From an uncultured Lachnospiraceae bacterium (GTDB taxonomy: Bacteria > Bacillota > Clostridia > Lachnospirales > Lachnospiraceae): a stretch of DNA of 41,503 nt. The DNA is taken from contig CAJUSS010000011.1 of NCBI GenBank assembly GCA_910588895.1, positions 1 to 41,503 of the forward strand, written 5' to 3'. The notes below the pieces were generated by a model. It did no database searches. It saw nothing but the letters and a program-made list of their open reading frames with translations, and had not been told where the DNA came from. Positions 31,441 to 38,265 of the stretch are shown in pieces. Each line of letters starts with the position of its first letter. Position 1 is the first letter of the stretch. The translations under genes were made by a program, and so were the position numbers.

Positions 31441-32885
31441 ATCGTCCAGCAGATTTCATGCGGATGTTCGGAGAAAGCTTTGCCGATCTTTCTAAAAACA
31501 CGATCAAAAATGTCCCCGCCCCTGCAGCACCTGAAAGCGGGGTCTTTTTGTTTTTTTCCTTTGATCTGGCAGGATCCACTGCTTTTAAAGCAGAACATCC
31601 ATCCCTATGGGCAAATGTATTTACCAGCTTCTACAGTCAGGTCCTAGATGATCTGGGCGTAGAGGATTACAAAACACCGAACAATGATGACGACGATCTG
31701 ATATGCGTACGGAAGCTGTGGAAACTGATCGGCGACGAGGTCCTGATCTATGTGCAGATCACAGACCGGGATCAGCTCTATACACAGATCGTGAACGCCA
31801 ATAAGATCCTGAACAGCCTGATGGAAAAGATCGCACAAAAGGTGGAGGAGGAGAGCCGCCCTGTCCGCTGCTCCCTGCGGCATTGCCAGGCCGTCAGGGA
31901 AGTCGTGCTCTCCACCTTAGGTATAAAGGCTGCCGCATGGCTGGCCGAATGCTATAACCATGCTGATCCTAACGCCACAAATATCATCTATCACCCGATG
32001 ACCACTTCCTATAACGAAAAGCGGATCGATTTTCTGGGCCGGGAGATCGACGAAGGGTTCCGGATCGCCGGATATGCTGTGAAAAATAAGCTCATCCTTT
32101 CTCCGCTCCTGGCTTGGATGATATGGAAGACCGCACAGACAGATAAGGATAAGGAGAAGATCGTCGCATCCAACTTCAAGATCATCTCCTTTATCGCCAT
32201 GAAAGGGGTCTGGCGCGGCAGAAAAGTCCCCTTAGTCATGTTCCATCAAGCCTTCGGTGAACTGGAAGAGATCTTAGAATATGATGAGTTGGAAGCCGAG
32301 TCTTTTTCAAACATCAAAGAATCCGGCATAAAGCAATTTGCCACAGACAACCGCTTTGCCATCCAACAGATCGATACGATCTTAAAAAATGTACATAAAT
32401 GGGAGGATGCGAAAAAGCTATATGATAAATTGAAGGACCGGACCGATGTAGAGCTGTTCTCCAGCATCATCGAGAGAAAACGGGAATTCCATGTGGCCTG
32501 CCTGATCTTTGATCGCAAAGACCGCATCCTGCTCCGCACAGATCCCGAACAGGGCTGGGAGACCGGATGTCTCAAGCGGATATCAGATACAGGGTCTAAG
32601 AGCTGGAAAGAGCTATGTGAAGAAGGCTATAAAGAAAAATATGAGCTGGAGATATGTGTTGCGGTCCGCCCTATACCGATCGCCACCTACCTCTCCCAAA
32701 ACGGCAACGCGCTGGGACTGGTCATCATGGCCGACTATATCGGCGATCCGGCAGCGATCGACAAGAAAAAAGACTGGGACTTTTACACGGCAGATACCAT
32801 CGAAAACAACACAGGGCCCATGGCGCAGTCCCTGAAAGAAAATGTGCATAGAGCGCAGATACTGAGAGGAGCAGACATACCGTAA
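31431..32885 (+). CDS. Class III nucleotide cyclase-like protein with C-terminal NUDIX-like domain
   Basis: A 484-residue protein. Residues 38-230 resemble a class III nucleotide cyclase: metal aspartate D45 in F-F-S-F-D-L-A-G-S-T, base-contacting K98 and second metal aspartate D102 in K-L-I-G-D-E-V-L, and D207/R211 in I-D-E-G-F-R-I where many cyclases have N and R. Pycsar pyrimidine cyclases share this general layout. A helical region (about 240-345) follows. Residues 353-455 look like a NUDIX fold (R-I-L-L-R-T-D-P, then a weak NUDIX box S-W-K-E-L-C-E-E-G-Y). It overlaps the peptidase gene by 10 bases without a strong site of its own. The likely role is making or handling a nucleotide signal that controls the peptidase. 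Both domain calls rest on motifs only. Confidence 0.72.
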   Translation: MEVDRPADFMRMFGESFADLSKNTIKNVPAPAAPESGVFLFFSFDLAGSTAFKAEHPSLWANVFTSFYSQVLDDLGVEDYKTPNNDDDDLICVRKLWKLIGDEVLIYVQITDRDQLYTQIVNANKILNSLMEKIAQKVEEESRPVRCSLRHCQAVREVVLSTLGIKAAAWLAECYNHADPNATNIIYHPMTTSYNEKRIDFLGREIDEGFRIAGYAVKNKLILSPLLAWMIWKTAQTDKDKEKIVASNFKIISFIAMKGVWRGRKVPLVMFHQAFGELEEILEYDELEAESFSNIKESGIKQFATDNRFAIQQIDTILKNVHKWEDAKKLYDKLKDRTDVELFSSIIERKREFHVACLIFDRKDRILLRTDPEQGWETGCLKRISDTGSKSWKELCEEGYKEKYELEICVAVRPIPIATYLSQNGNALGLVIMADYIGDPAAIDKKKDWDFYTADTIENNTGPMAQSLKENVHRAQILRGADIP

Positions 32886-32888
32886 AGA

Positions 32889-32929
32889 CCGCTTGTGACC
32901 GCCAGGTACGGCTATCGGCACACAAGCGG
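32889..32929. terminator. Inverted repeat between the cyclase-like gene and the wzy remnant
   Basis: CCGCTTGTG (32889-32897) and CACAAGCGG (32921-32929) form a 9-bp stem with a 23-base loop that includes the stop of the wzy remnant. On the minus strand it is followed by TCTTT. The T-tract is weak, so efficiency is unclear. Confidence 0.5.
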
Positions 32930-33577
32930 ACACTCTGCATCCTCTTTTGCCCCGACACATCTCGCCAGAAGCGCCAAAAAGAATGGGGCATACTCAAGCT
33001 GCAGGATATGATGGGCGATGGCGCAGTTGATCGCCACCAAGGTCATCGCATACAGAAAGTACAGGTCATGTCGGTTCCGGTAGCAGCTGTAGACCGTGAT
33101 CCCCAACAGCACCGCCAAAAATACCACCCCATACCGCAGCAGCACATACATATATGAGCAATCTACAAAAGAATAGGCACCTACCGACTCGGTGCTCCCT
33201 CCAAAGCCGATGAATTCCACCACCTGGCCAAAGGACTTGAACCCATATCTTTCGATCCCGTCTGCACCCAGCCGCAGCCGTCCGGACACAAGCTTGTTCA
33301 GTTCTTCTAAAGCCCCTCCCACCTTGGGATAGAGCATGGTCAGCGCAATGGACAGGGCCGCGGGCCGCAAGATCCGTAGGAAAGATGATCCCAAAAGAAT
33401 TGCGGATCCCTCGCTCTCCCTGGCCATATTGCAGGTTCTCGATAACGCCAAGGAATGCGCTGCAAAATGCCAGCAGCACGATCGCTCCGTTGATGGCCAG
33501 ATAGATCTTCAGGAGCTTGCGAAAGGGGATCTCCTTGCTCCCGATGATGACCAGGATCCAGAAAAACGGATCGACTG
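32912..33577 (-). pseudogene. Frameshifted, truncated Wzy-type polymerase remnant
   Basis: From 33577 downward the minus strand reads D-P-F-F-W-I-L-V-I-I-G-S-K-E, hydrophobic stretches, then R-N-S-F-G-I-I-F-P-T-D-L-A-A, all typical of a polysaccharide polymerase. Near 33350-33375 the frame changes, and a second frame continues with L-S-I-A-L-T-M-L-Y-P-K-V, S-G-R-L-R-L-G and S-Y-M-Y-V-L-L-R-Y-G to the stop at 32912. The expected membrane region between these parts is missing, so there is also an internal deletion. The N-terminal third is absent, and the fragment abuts a wzx fragment on the other strand. It belonged to the second polysaccharide locus. Confidence 0.75.
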
Positions 33578-33838
33578 AACGCCTGCCTCATCCCCGTCTA
33601 CGGTGCTACTGGAGCTGCCATCGGCATGCTCGCTGCCGAAGCCGTGGTCCTCATCATGCAGCTTGTCTTCCTCCGCTTCCGGCTGGTATGCAAAAAAGAC
33701 CTGTTCCTGCTCTCTAAGCAAGATCTCAAGCTCCTGCCGGCGCTGCTCCCTGCCACTTCCATCTTGCTTTTATCGCGCACCATCGCTTTTTCAGGACATC
33801 TTCCCCCTACCGCATCCTCTTCCGCACCAAAAAACTGA
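33575..33838 (+). pseudogene. C-terminal fragment of a Wzx-type flippase
   Basis: The plus-strand frame reads L-N-A-C-L-I-P-V-Y-G-A-T-G-A-A-I-G, the standard motif near the C-terminus of MOP flippases, followed by A-A-E-A-V-V-L-I-M-Q and two more hydrophobic stretches up to about 33790. There is no start codon or N-terminal part; the sequence begins directly at the junction with the wzy remnant. The orientation is opposite to the neighbouring polysaccharide genes. The last residues up to the stop at 33838 do not look flippase-like and overlap the GT2 gene. Confidence 0.7.
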
Positions 33839-34790
33839 CCGCCCCATATGTCACATATCCGGTCCTCCGCAAAAACAGGACCGCCTTCTGCCCTACCTGC
33901 CCATAGATCGCCGGATACTCCTGCCGCATCCGCCTTTCCACTGCAAGGAGCTGCTCCTTATGGCTTTGGGGAAACATCAGGTATATCTTATACTGGCTGG
34001 TAAGGATCCTAGCCAGCGTAGCCTCCAAAGCCTTGCTGCATATCTCGCCCCTATGCTGGTCATAAAAAGCCAACAGCCTTTCCAGGACCCGCTCATGCTG
34101 ACCACACTGCCGCTGCAGCTTTTCCGCGCTCATGCTCTGCCCTGGCAGGCCGATGCGATACTGGTACACATGATCTTGGATGGCGGACACAGTCTTTACA
34201 TAGGGCAACGGGAACAGCATATATTCTGTATCCACATAAAAGCAATGCTCGTCCAGCCGCTCTGGCTGCCCCCGGATCACCTCCGTCTTATAAGTGATCG
34301 CATGCATCTTCATAAAGATATGGTCCCCAACCTCCGAAAATGGATACACGGCCCCATATCCGATCCCCGGACAGATCTCTTCCACCTCGGCCTTCCGTTT
34401 TCCGCTCCCGTGGTCCACCCAATCATAGTTAGAAAGGACCATATCCGCATCCGTTTTTTCCAGATGCTCCACCAGATGGATAAAACCTTCCCGCTCCACC
34501 CAGTCATCTCCATCCACAACCCGAAAATACCGTCCCGACGCCTCTTCGATCCCCCGGTTGATCACCGAGCCATGACCGCCGTTTTCCTTCCGGATCACCC
34601 GAAAGGTCTCCGGATATCGCGCCTCATACCCTCGCGCGATCTCCCCCGACCGGTCTGTCCCTCCGTCATCGATGGCCAGCACCTCTACCTTTTCCATCAC
34701 CTCGGGGACCACAAACGAGTCCAGACATTGGGCGATATATGCCCCCACATTATACATGGGTACTGCTATCGACAAGATCTTATCCCTCAT
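33807..34790 (-). CDS. Family 2 glycosyltransferase
   Basis: A 327-residue GT2. The N-terminal GT-A domain has S-I-A-V-P-M-Y-N-V, V-L-A-I-D-D-G-G-T-D-R-S, N-G-G-H-G-S-V-I-N-R-G and the metal-binding V-V-D-G-D-D-W. V-D-T-E-Y later supplies the acidic catalytic position. The enzyme would add a sugar in the second polysaccharide locus; its donor is unknown. The start at 34790 has only a distant GGGGAT-type site. The gene appears complete, but the genes that should follow it (polymerase, flippase) are broken, so its product may have no working pathway. Confidence 0.88.
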   Translation of the reverse strand: MRDKILSIAVPMYNVGAYIAQCLDSFVVPEVMEKVEVLAIDDGGTDRSGEIARGYEARYPETFRVIRKENGGHGSVINRGIEEASGRYFRVVDGDDWVEREGFIHLVEHLEKTDADMVLSNYDWVDHGSGKRKAEVEEICPGIGYGAVYPFSEVGDHIFMKMHAITYKTEVIRGQPERLDEHCFYVDTEYMLFPLPYVKTVSAIQDHVYQYRIGLPGQSMSAEKLQRQCGQHERVLERLLAFYDQHRGEICSKALEATLARILTSQYKIYLMFPQSHKEQLLAVERRMRQEYPAIYGQVGQKAVLFLRRTGYVTYGAVSFLVRKRMR

Positions 34791-34865
34791 CTTTCATCAT
34801 CCCCATCTCTTTCATCACTGTCTCTGCCGATCTGATCTTCACGCATCGACAGCGAGATCCTCCGC

Positions 34866-36269
34866 TCACTGTACCGTCTCCTCCTGACAGGTCAGTGCCG
34901 GATCTTCCCACTTTCCTTCCTCAAAGCCCTCGGTAGACTCCTTCATGAACAGCACCTTCGGAGTCATCAAGATCAGCTTCAGATCCATCCATACAGAATA
35001 GTTCCGGATGTAAGTCAGATCCAGCTTCAGCTTATCATAGCTGGTCGTGCAATATTTCCCATAGATCTGGGCATAACCGGTCAGGCCGGCCTTTACCTTC
35101 AGCCGATACTCGAATTCCGGGATATTCTTTGTGATGATCTTGGCCAGCTCCGGCCGTTCCGGTCTGGGCCCCACCAGGCTCATATCGCCTTTTAAGATAT
35201 TGAGCAGCTGGGGGAGCTCGTCCAGCCGGCTCGCCCGCAGGACACGGCCCACCGGGAGGATCCTTGGATCTTTATCGCCGGCCTTTACCGGTCCGCTCTT
35301 TTTCTCCGCATCCACGACCATGGTCCGGAACTTGTAGATCTTGAACACCCGGCCATCCTTTGTCAAACGCTCCTGCAGATAAAAGACAGGCCCCTTATCC
35401 GTACACTTGATCGCGGCTGCGATGAGCAGAAAAAAAGGACTGGTCAGGCACAGGAGCGCACCTCCCAGCAACATATCCATCAGACGCTTCACTGCCCGCT
35501 GGTCCCAGGCGAGCCCGTCATAATTCCTAGACAGATATAAAGGCGCGTCAAAGATGTTCAGCTCGGTCGAGGTCCTGAGCAGGATATCGCTGATCTTCGG
35601 GACCGTATAGCTCCGGATGTTCTCCGCATAACAGCGTTTCATCAGTTTATTTCTCTGCTCTGCCGGGATATCCCCGATCAAGATCCCGTCATAGATCTTG
35701 GACTCCTCCACGATCTCCTCGATCCCCAGATCGATCGACACCGTCTTTGCGATCTCATATTTATCTTCTCTGGTCTCGATCCGGTTCCTGAGCTGGAACA
35801 TGGGATAATCGCTGTGGACCAAAAGCAGATGCTTCCTGGGGAACAAAAAACTGTAAAACCTCTTGAACGCCCAGGCCCAGAGCATCACCAGGATCAGATC
35901 GGCCAGCGTCACCGCCAGCATCGGCCCTGGGTCGTGCATCTTTTTGTCAAACAGGACCACCTGGACATAGAAAAATATGTTGATCGCCACCACCGAGATC
36001 ATATGGGAATAGACCAGGTTCCAATACCGGTAGATCCCCACCCGCAGGCCTCCGTACATCCGATGGAAGAACAGCAGCAGGACCAGATATTCCCCCGCGA
36101 TCAGCCAGTTACCCCGGCGATAAAATGCGATGGTCATACTCTTATTGTACCAGTTCATCCACGCATAAAAATAAACCGCAAATTCCACCAGAACGATCAC
36201 AGCGGAACCTGCAAATTTTATCAATCTCTTATATGGTTCAAATCGGCTGTTACCCGTTTTTTCATTCAT
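34866..36269 (-). CDS. Polyprenyl-phosphate sugar-phosphate transferase (third priming enzyme)
   Basis: A 467-residue WbaP-like protein with four hydrophobic helices in the first 135 residues, a cytoplasmic middle domain (H-L-L-L-V-H-S-D-Y), and the catalytic domain: K-R-L-M-D-M, K-G-P-V-F-Y-L-Q-E-R, K-F-R-T-M-V-V-D-A-E, S-R-L-D-E-L-P-Q-L-L-N, G-D-M-S-L-V-G-P-R-P-E-R-P-E and A-G-L-T-G-Y-A-Q-I-Y-G-K-Y. The last motif set is typical of enzymes annotated as undecaprenyl-phosphate glucose or galactose phosphotransferases. It overlaps the upstream GT2 gene by four bases (ATGA). All catalytic motifs look intact, so it could feed the main pathway although its own locus is decayed. Confidence 0.9.
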   Translation of the reverse strand: MNEKTGNSRFEPYKRLIKFAGSAVIVLVEFAVYFYAWMNWYNKSMTIAFYRRGNWLIAGEYLVLLLFFHRMYGGLRVGIYRYWNLVYSHMISVVAINIFFYVQVVLFDKKMHDPGPMLAVTLADLILVMLWAWAFKRFYSFLFPRKHLLLVHSDYPMFQLRNRIETREDKYEIAKTVSIDLGIEEIVEESKIYDGILIGDIPAEQRNKLMKRCYAENIRSYTVPKISDILLRTSTELNIFDAPLYLSRNYDGLAWDQRAVKRLMDMLLGGALLCLTSPFFLLIAAAIKCTDKGPVFYLQERLTKDGRVFKIYKFRTMVVDAEKKSGPVKAGDKDPRILPVGRVLRASRLDELPQLLNILKGDMSLVGPRPERPELAKIITKNIPEFEYRLKVKAGLTGYAQIYGKYCTTSYDKLKLDLTYIRNYSVWMDLKLILMTPKVLFMKESTEGFEEGKWEDPALTCQEETVQ

Positions 36270-37102
36270 CCTTTATCGTCCCTTAATCTCATAGAATAGA
36301 GGATACTCCGCAGTCTGTCCGGTAAAAGACTGACCACGACCCTGGCCACTGTGAGAGACAGATACTGCAAAAAACTAGTCCCCCCCCGCCGGTACGTTCT
36401 TGTCTGAAAGGAAACGACTGCACGCCCATAACGCAAACCACCCCGCCGCTTATACATCTCATCCACCCGCATGTACAAGAGTGTTTCCCTGAGATTGGCA
36501 AAGGTGTGGCCGTCCAGATACATCCGCACCCACAGATCATAATCCTCAAAAAAGCTGCATGGCTGATAGCCTCCTGCAGCCAGGACCTTGCTCTTTTTAA
36601 ACATCACGCATGGATGGTTCACCGGGTTTCGGTACTTGATATAGCTTTTGATCTCCTGATCGGATACCGGCACCTTTTTGTAAGCAACGATATGCTCGAC
36701 CGCCTCATCGGCGGTCCGGCACTCTCCCTTAAATTCTGCCAGTGTTCCGCTTAAGACATCTACATCCGAGTGTGCCTTCAGATGATCCACCTGCCATGCA
36801 CACCGCTCCCGGACCGATATATCATCCGAATCCATACGGGCGATCAGCTCGTTCCTGCAATGCCGCAGACCTTCCGCCAGCGCATAGCCCAGACCGTGGT
36901 TCCTTGGCAGCCGGACCACCAGGATCTGCTGCGAGAACTCATCGATCACCTGCTCCAGCCCTTCTGTCAGAGGCCCATCACATACCAGCACGATCTCATC
37001 GGGCAGCAGCGTCTGCTCCAGCATACTCTGCAGCGCCGCTCGCAGATATCCTGGTCTCTCCTTCTGATAGACCGACATCAAAACAGAATATCGTTCATCC
37101 AT
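36266..37102 (-). CDS. Family 2 glycosyltransferase
   Basis: A 278-residue GT2. Motifs are Y-S-V-L-M-S-V-Y-Q-K-E, E-I-V-L-V-C-D-G-P-L-T, A-R-M-D-S-D-D-I as the metal-binding motif, and F-F-E-D-Y-D-L-W-V-R as the catalytic E-D motif. This resembles the rhamnosyl- or galactosyltransferase-like GT2 proteins of capsule loci; the donor is unknown. It is the first gene of the second polysaccharide operon, about 85 bases after the predicted start of transcription. There is no good Shine-Dalgarno site of its own, and a short reading frame ends on its start codon, so translation may be coupled to that frame. Confidence 0.88.
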   Translation of the reverse strand: MDERYSVLMSVYQKERPGYLRAALQSMLEQTLLPDEIVLVCDGPLTEGLEQVIDEFSQQILVVRLPRNHGLGYALAEGLRHCRNELIARMDSDDISVRERCAWQVDHLKAHSDVDVLSGTLAEFKGECRTADEAVEHIVAYKKVPVSDQEIKSYIKYRNPVNHPCVMFKKSKVLAAGGYQPCSFFEDYDLWVRMYLDGHTFANLRETLLYMRVDEMYKRRGGLRYGRAVVSFQTRTYRRGGTSFLQYLSLTVARVVVSLLPDRLRSILYSMRLRDDKG

Positions 37103-37192
37103 AAATCGCCATCATCTCTTTCATGATGGCAGTGGCCTCCCCACTGCCTTTTATCGTCACGACAGCCCTGCTCTTTCGGCAGACCTTAGTAC

Positions 37193-37221
37193 AGTATACC
37201 ATCCAACGACTCTTTTCGCAA
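37193..37221 (-). promoter_or_regulatory. Sigma-A promoter of the second polysaccharide operon
   Basis: Minus-strand TTGCGA (37221-37216), 17-base spacer, TGG-extended TATACT (37198-37193). The leader includes an 8-bp hairpin GGCAGTGG/CCACTGCC (37128-37148). Confidence 0.75.
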
Positions 37222-37370
37222 CTTAAGGCTTTTTGAAAAACACTGGGAAACTTTTAATATTTCCTTAACGTCCACATGAAAAAAATACTGTAAATCCAAG
37301 GTTTTACCAAATATCTGTTGCTAATGTGTTGCTAACGGATAAAATTTAACACATCTTTTCCATGTTGTCT

Positions 37371-37395
37371 ACCACCTTTTACAAGGCGGTCTTTT
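37371..37395 (+). terminator. Terminator-like hairpin at the edge of the phage-type region
   Basis: ACCACCTT (37371-37378) and AAGGCGGT (37383-37390) form an 8-bp stem with one mismatch and a 4-base loop, followed by CTTTT on the plus strand. No plus-strand gene is seen just upstream, so its role is unclear. The rest of 37222-37467 is AT-rich, without genes. Confidence 0.45.
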
Positions 37396-37407
37396 GTAGA
37401 TCATATG

Positions 37408-37452
37408 GTGATAGGTGATGTGCCTCCTCTGTGATGTGGCATCACCTATCAC
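37408..37452. repeat. 13-bp perfect inverted repeat with 19-base loop
   Basis: GTGATAGGTGATG (37408-37420) and CATCACCTATCAC (37440-37452). There is no T-tract on either side. It lies 16 bases beyond the stop of the cell-wall-binding remnant on the minus strand. It could be a transcript end, a protein-binding site or a recombination-related site. Confidence 0.7.
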
Positions 37453-37467
37453 TGATCTATCCCTTTT

Positions 37468-37644
37468 CTAGTCTTTTATCCGATAACATCCCCTATCCAG
37501 GTCCCACTCAGCGACCTGCAGCGCGCCCTTCTGGTCCGTGACCATGCACTTCCCCTCATCGATCCCAGGGTGCTGGCACAGATAGTAGGCCTTCCCGTCA
37601 GGGGCTGTCTGGTATCCGGTCAGCATGTAGCCGGCATCGAACTG
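37468..37644 (-). pseudogene. C-terminal fragment of a cell-wall-binding-repeat protein
   Basis: The minus strand encodes an open 58-residue end beginning F-D-A-G-Y-M-L-T-G-Y and containing D-G-K-A-Y-Y-L and E-W-D-L, ending in TAG at 37468. The spacing of aromatic residues and glycines resembles choline-binding-type wall repeats like those of the lysin at 38266-39381. A stop codon lies just upstream (37645) and no start is available, so it is a remnant, perhaps of a former lysin or surface protein displaced by the phage element. Confidence 0.55.
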
Positions 37645-37689
37645 TCACCACCATCAATCGGTCATTGTCACATTTATTTGAGATTTTTA

Positions 37690-37718
37690 TTGACAAGATC
37701 TGCTGGCTGCTATATAGT
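37690..37718 (+). promoter_or_regulatory. Sigma-A promoter of the HTH gene
   Basis: TTGACA (37690-37695), 17 bases, TATAGT (37713-37718). Upstream, ATTGTCACATTTAT (37664-37677) shares the CACATTTAT element with the promoter after the HTH gene, suggesting a common operator. Confidence 0.8.
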
Positions 37719-37750
37719 AGATGCATAGACCAAAAGGAGGTGTGGGGGCA

Positions 37751-38023
37751 ATGCTACAATATAAGATCGATGTGATCAGTGAGTTGGCCAAAGCGGGTAT
37801 AAATACGACAACCGCGAAGAAAAGCAGGATTTTTGGCCAGGACACGATGCGGAAATTTAGGAACGGAGACACTAACATATCATTAGATGTCTTGAACCGT
37901 CTTTGTTGCATCCTGGAGATGCAGCCTAGGGACATAATAAGATTTGTAGAGACAGATAGTGACAGAGAAAAGATAATCTCTAAAATATGTGATAAACGCG
38001 TTGACAATCACATAAATGTGTGA
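37751..38023 (+). CDS. Small XRE-family HTH regulator
   Basis: A 90-residue Cro/C1-type helix-turn-helix protein (HTH_26-like): I-S-E-L-A-K-A-G-I-N-T-T-T-A, F-G-Q-D-T-M-R-K-F-R-N-G and I-S-L-D-V-L-N-R-L-C-C-I-L-E-M-Q-P-R-D-I. It probably represses its own promoter and the one embedded at its 3' end, since both carry CACATTTAT-type elements. The start at 37751 is preferred over 37721 because AAAGGAGG lies between them. The 20-residue tail after the HTH is charged. Its location next to phage genes suggests a phage or mobile-element regulator. Confidence 0.88.
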   Translation: MLQYKIDVISELAKAGINTTTAKKSRIFGQDTMRKFRNGDTNISLDVLNRLCCILEMQPRDIIRFVETDSDREKIISKICDKRVDNHINV

Positions 38024-38040
38024 TATTATATAATTGTCAA
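38001..38040 (+). promoter_or_regulatory. Promoter within nested dyads for the 36-residue protein gene
   Basis: TTGACA (38001-38006), 17-base spacer, TATTAT (38024-38029). The spacer holds the palindrome CACAT-AA-ATGTG (38010-38021). The outer ends TTGACAAT (38001-38008) and ATTGTCAA (38033-38040) are perfect inverted repeats. The promoter is thus covered by two nested operators and would be well suited to HTH repression. Confidence 0.7.
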
Positions 38041-38086
38041 GAGGGAAACCGAAAGACAATAGCCCAGAAGGGAGAAAGGAGAGCAG

Positions 38087-38197
38087 ATGGAGGAAATGAG
38101 CACGACAGATATCGCAAGGTTGATCGAATGGCTGCGGGACCACGGCCACTCAGACTCCGAGATCGTAGAGTGCCTGGAGTACATCACCAAAAAGTAA
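38087..38197 (+). CDS. Small conserved-type protein of 36 residues, function unknown
   Basis: A 36-codon frame with AAAGGAG 5 bases before the ATG, followed by a strong terminator. The peptide reads as two short helices: S-T-T-D-I-A-R-L-I-E-W-L-R-D-H-G, then S-D-S-E-I-V-E-C-L-E-Y-I-T-K-K. This looks like a folded mini-domain, and the frame, ribosome site, own promoter and own terminator support a real gene. Possible roles include an antirepressor or partner of the HTH protein (inference from context only). Confidence 0.75.
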   Translation: MEEMSTTDIARLIEWLRDHGHSDSEIVECLEYITKK

Positions 38198-38200
38198 CAG

Positions 38201-38238
38201 AAAGGAGAAGGGGCGAAGATCCCGCCCCTTCTCCTTTT
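38201..38238. terminator. Bidirectional intrinsic terminator
   Basis: A 15-bp perfect stem, arms 38201-38215 and 38223-38237, with a 7-base loop; TTTT on the plus strand and AAAG on the other side. It separates the small-protein gene from the convergent lysin gene. Confidence 0.9.
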
Positions 38239-38265
38239 GATCTTGCTTGGACCTATCTACCTTTT

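Noticed and set aside
33603..34835. A 410-codon plus-strand open frame opposite the GT2 gene
   Set aside because: Its product is His/Pro/Leu-rich without family motifs, and the opposite strand encodes a clear GT2; it is an antisense shadow of GC-rich coding DNA.
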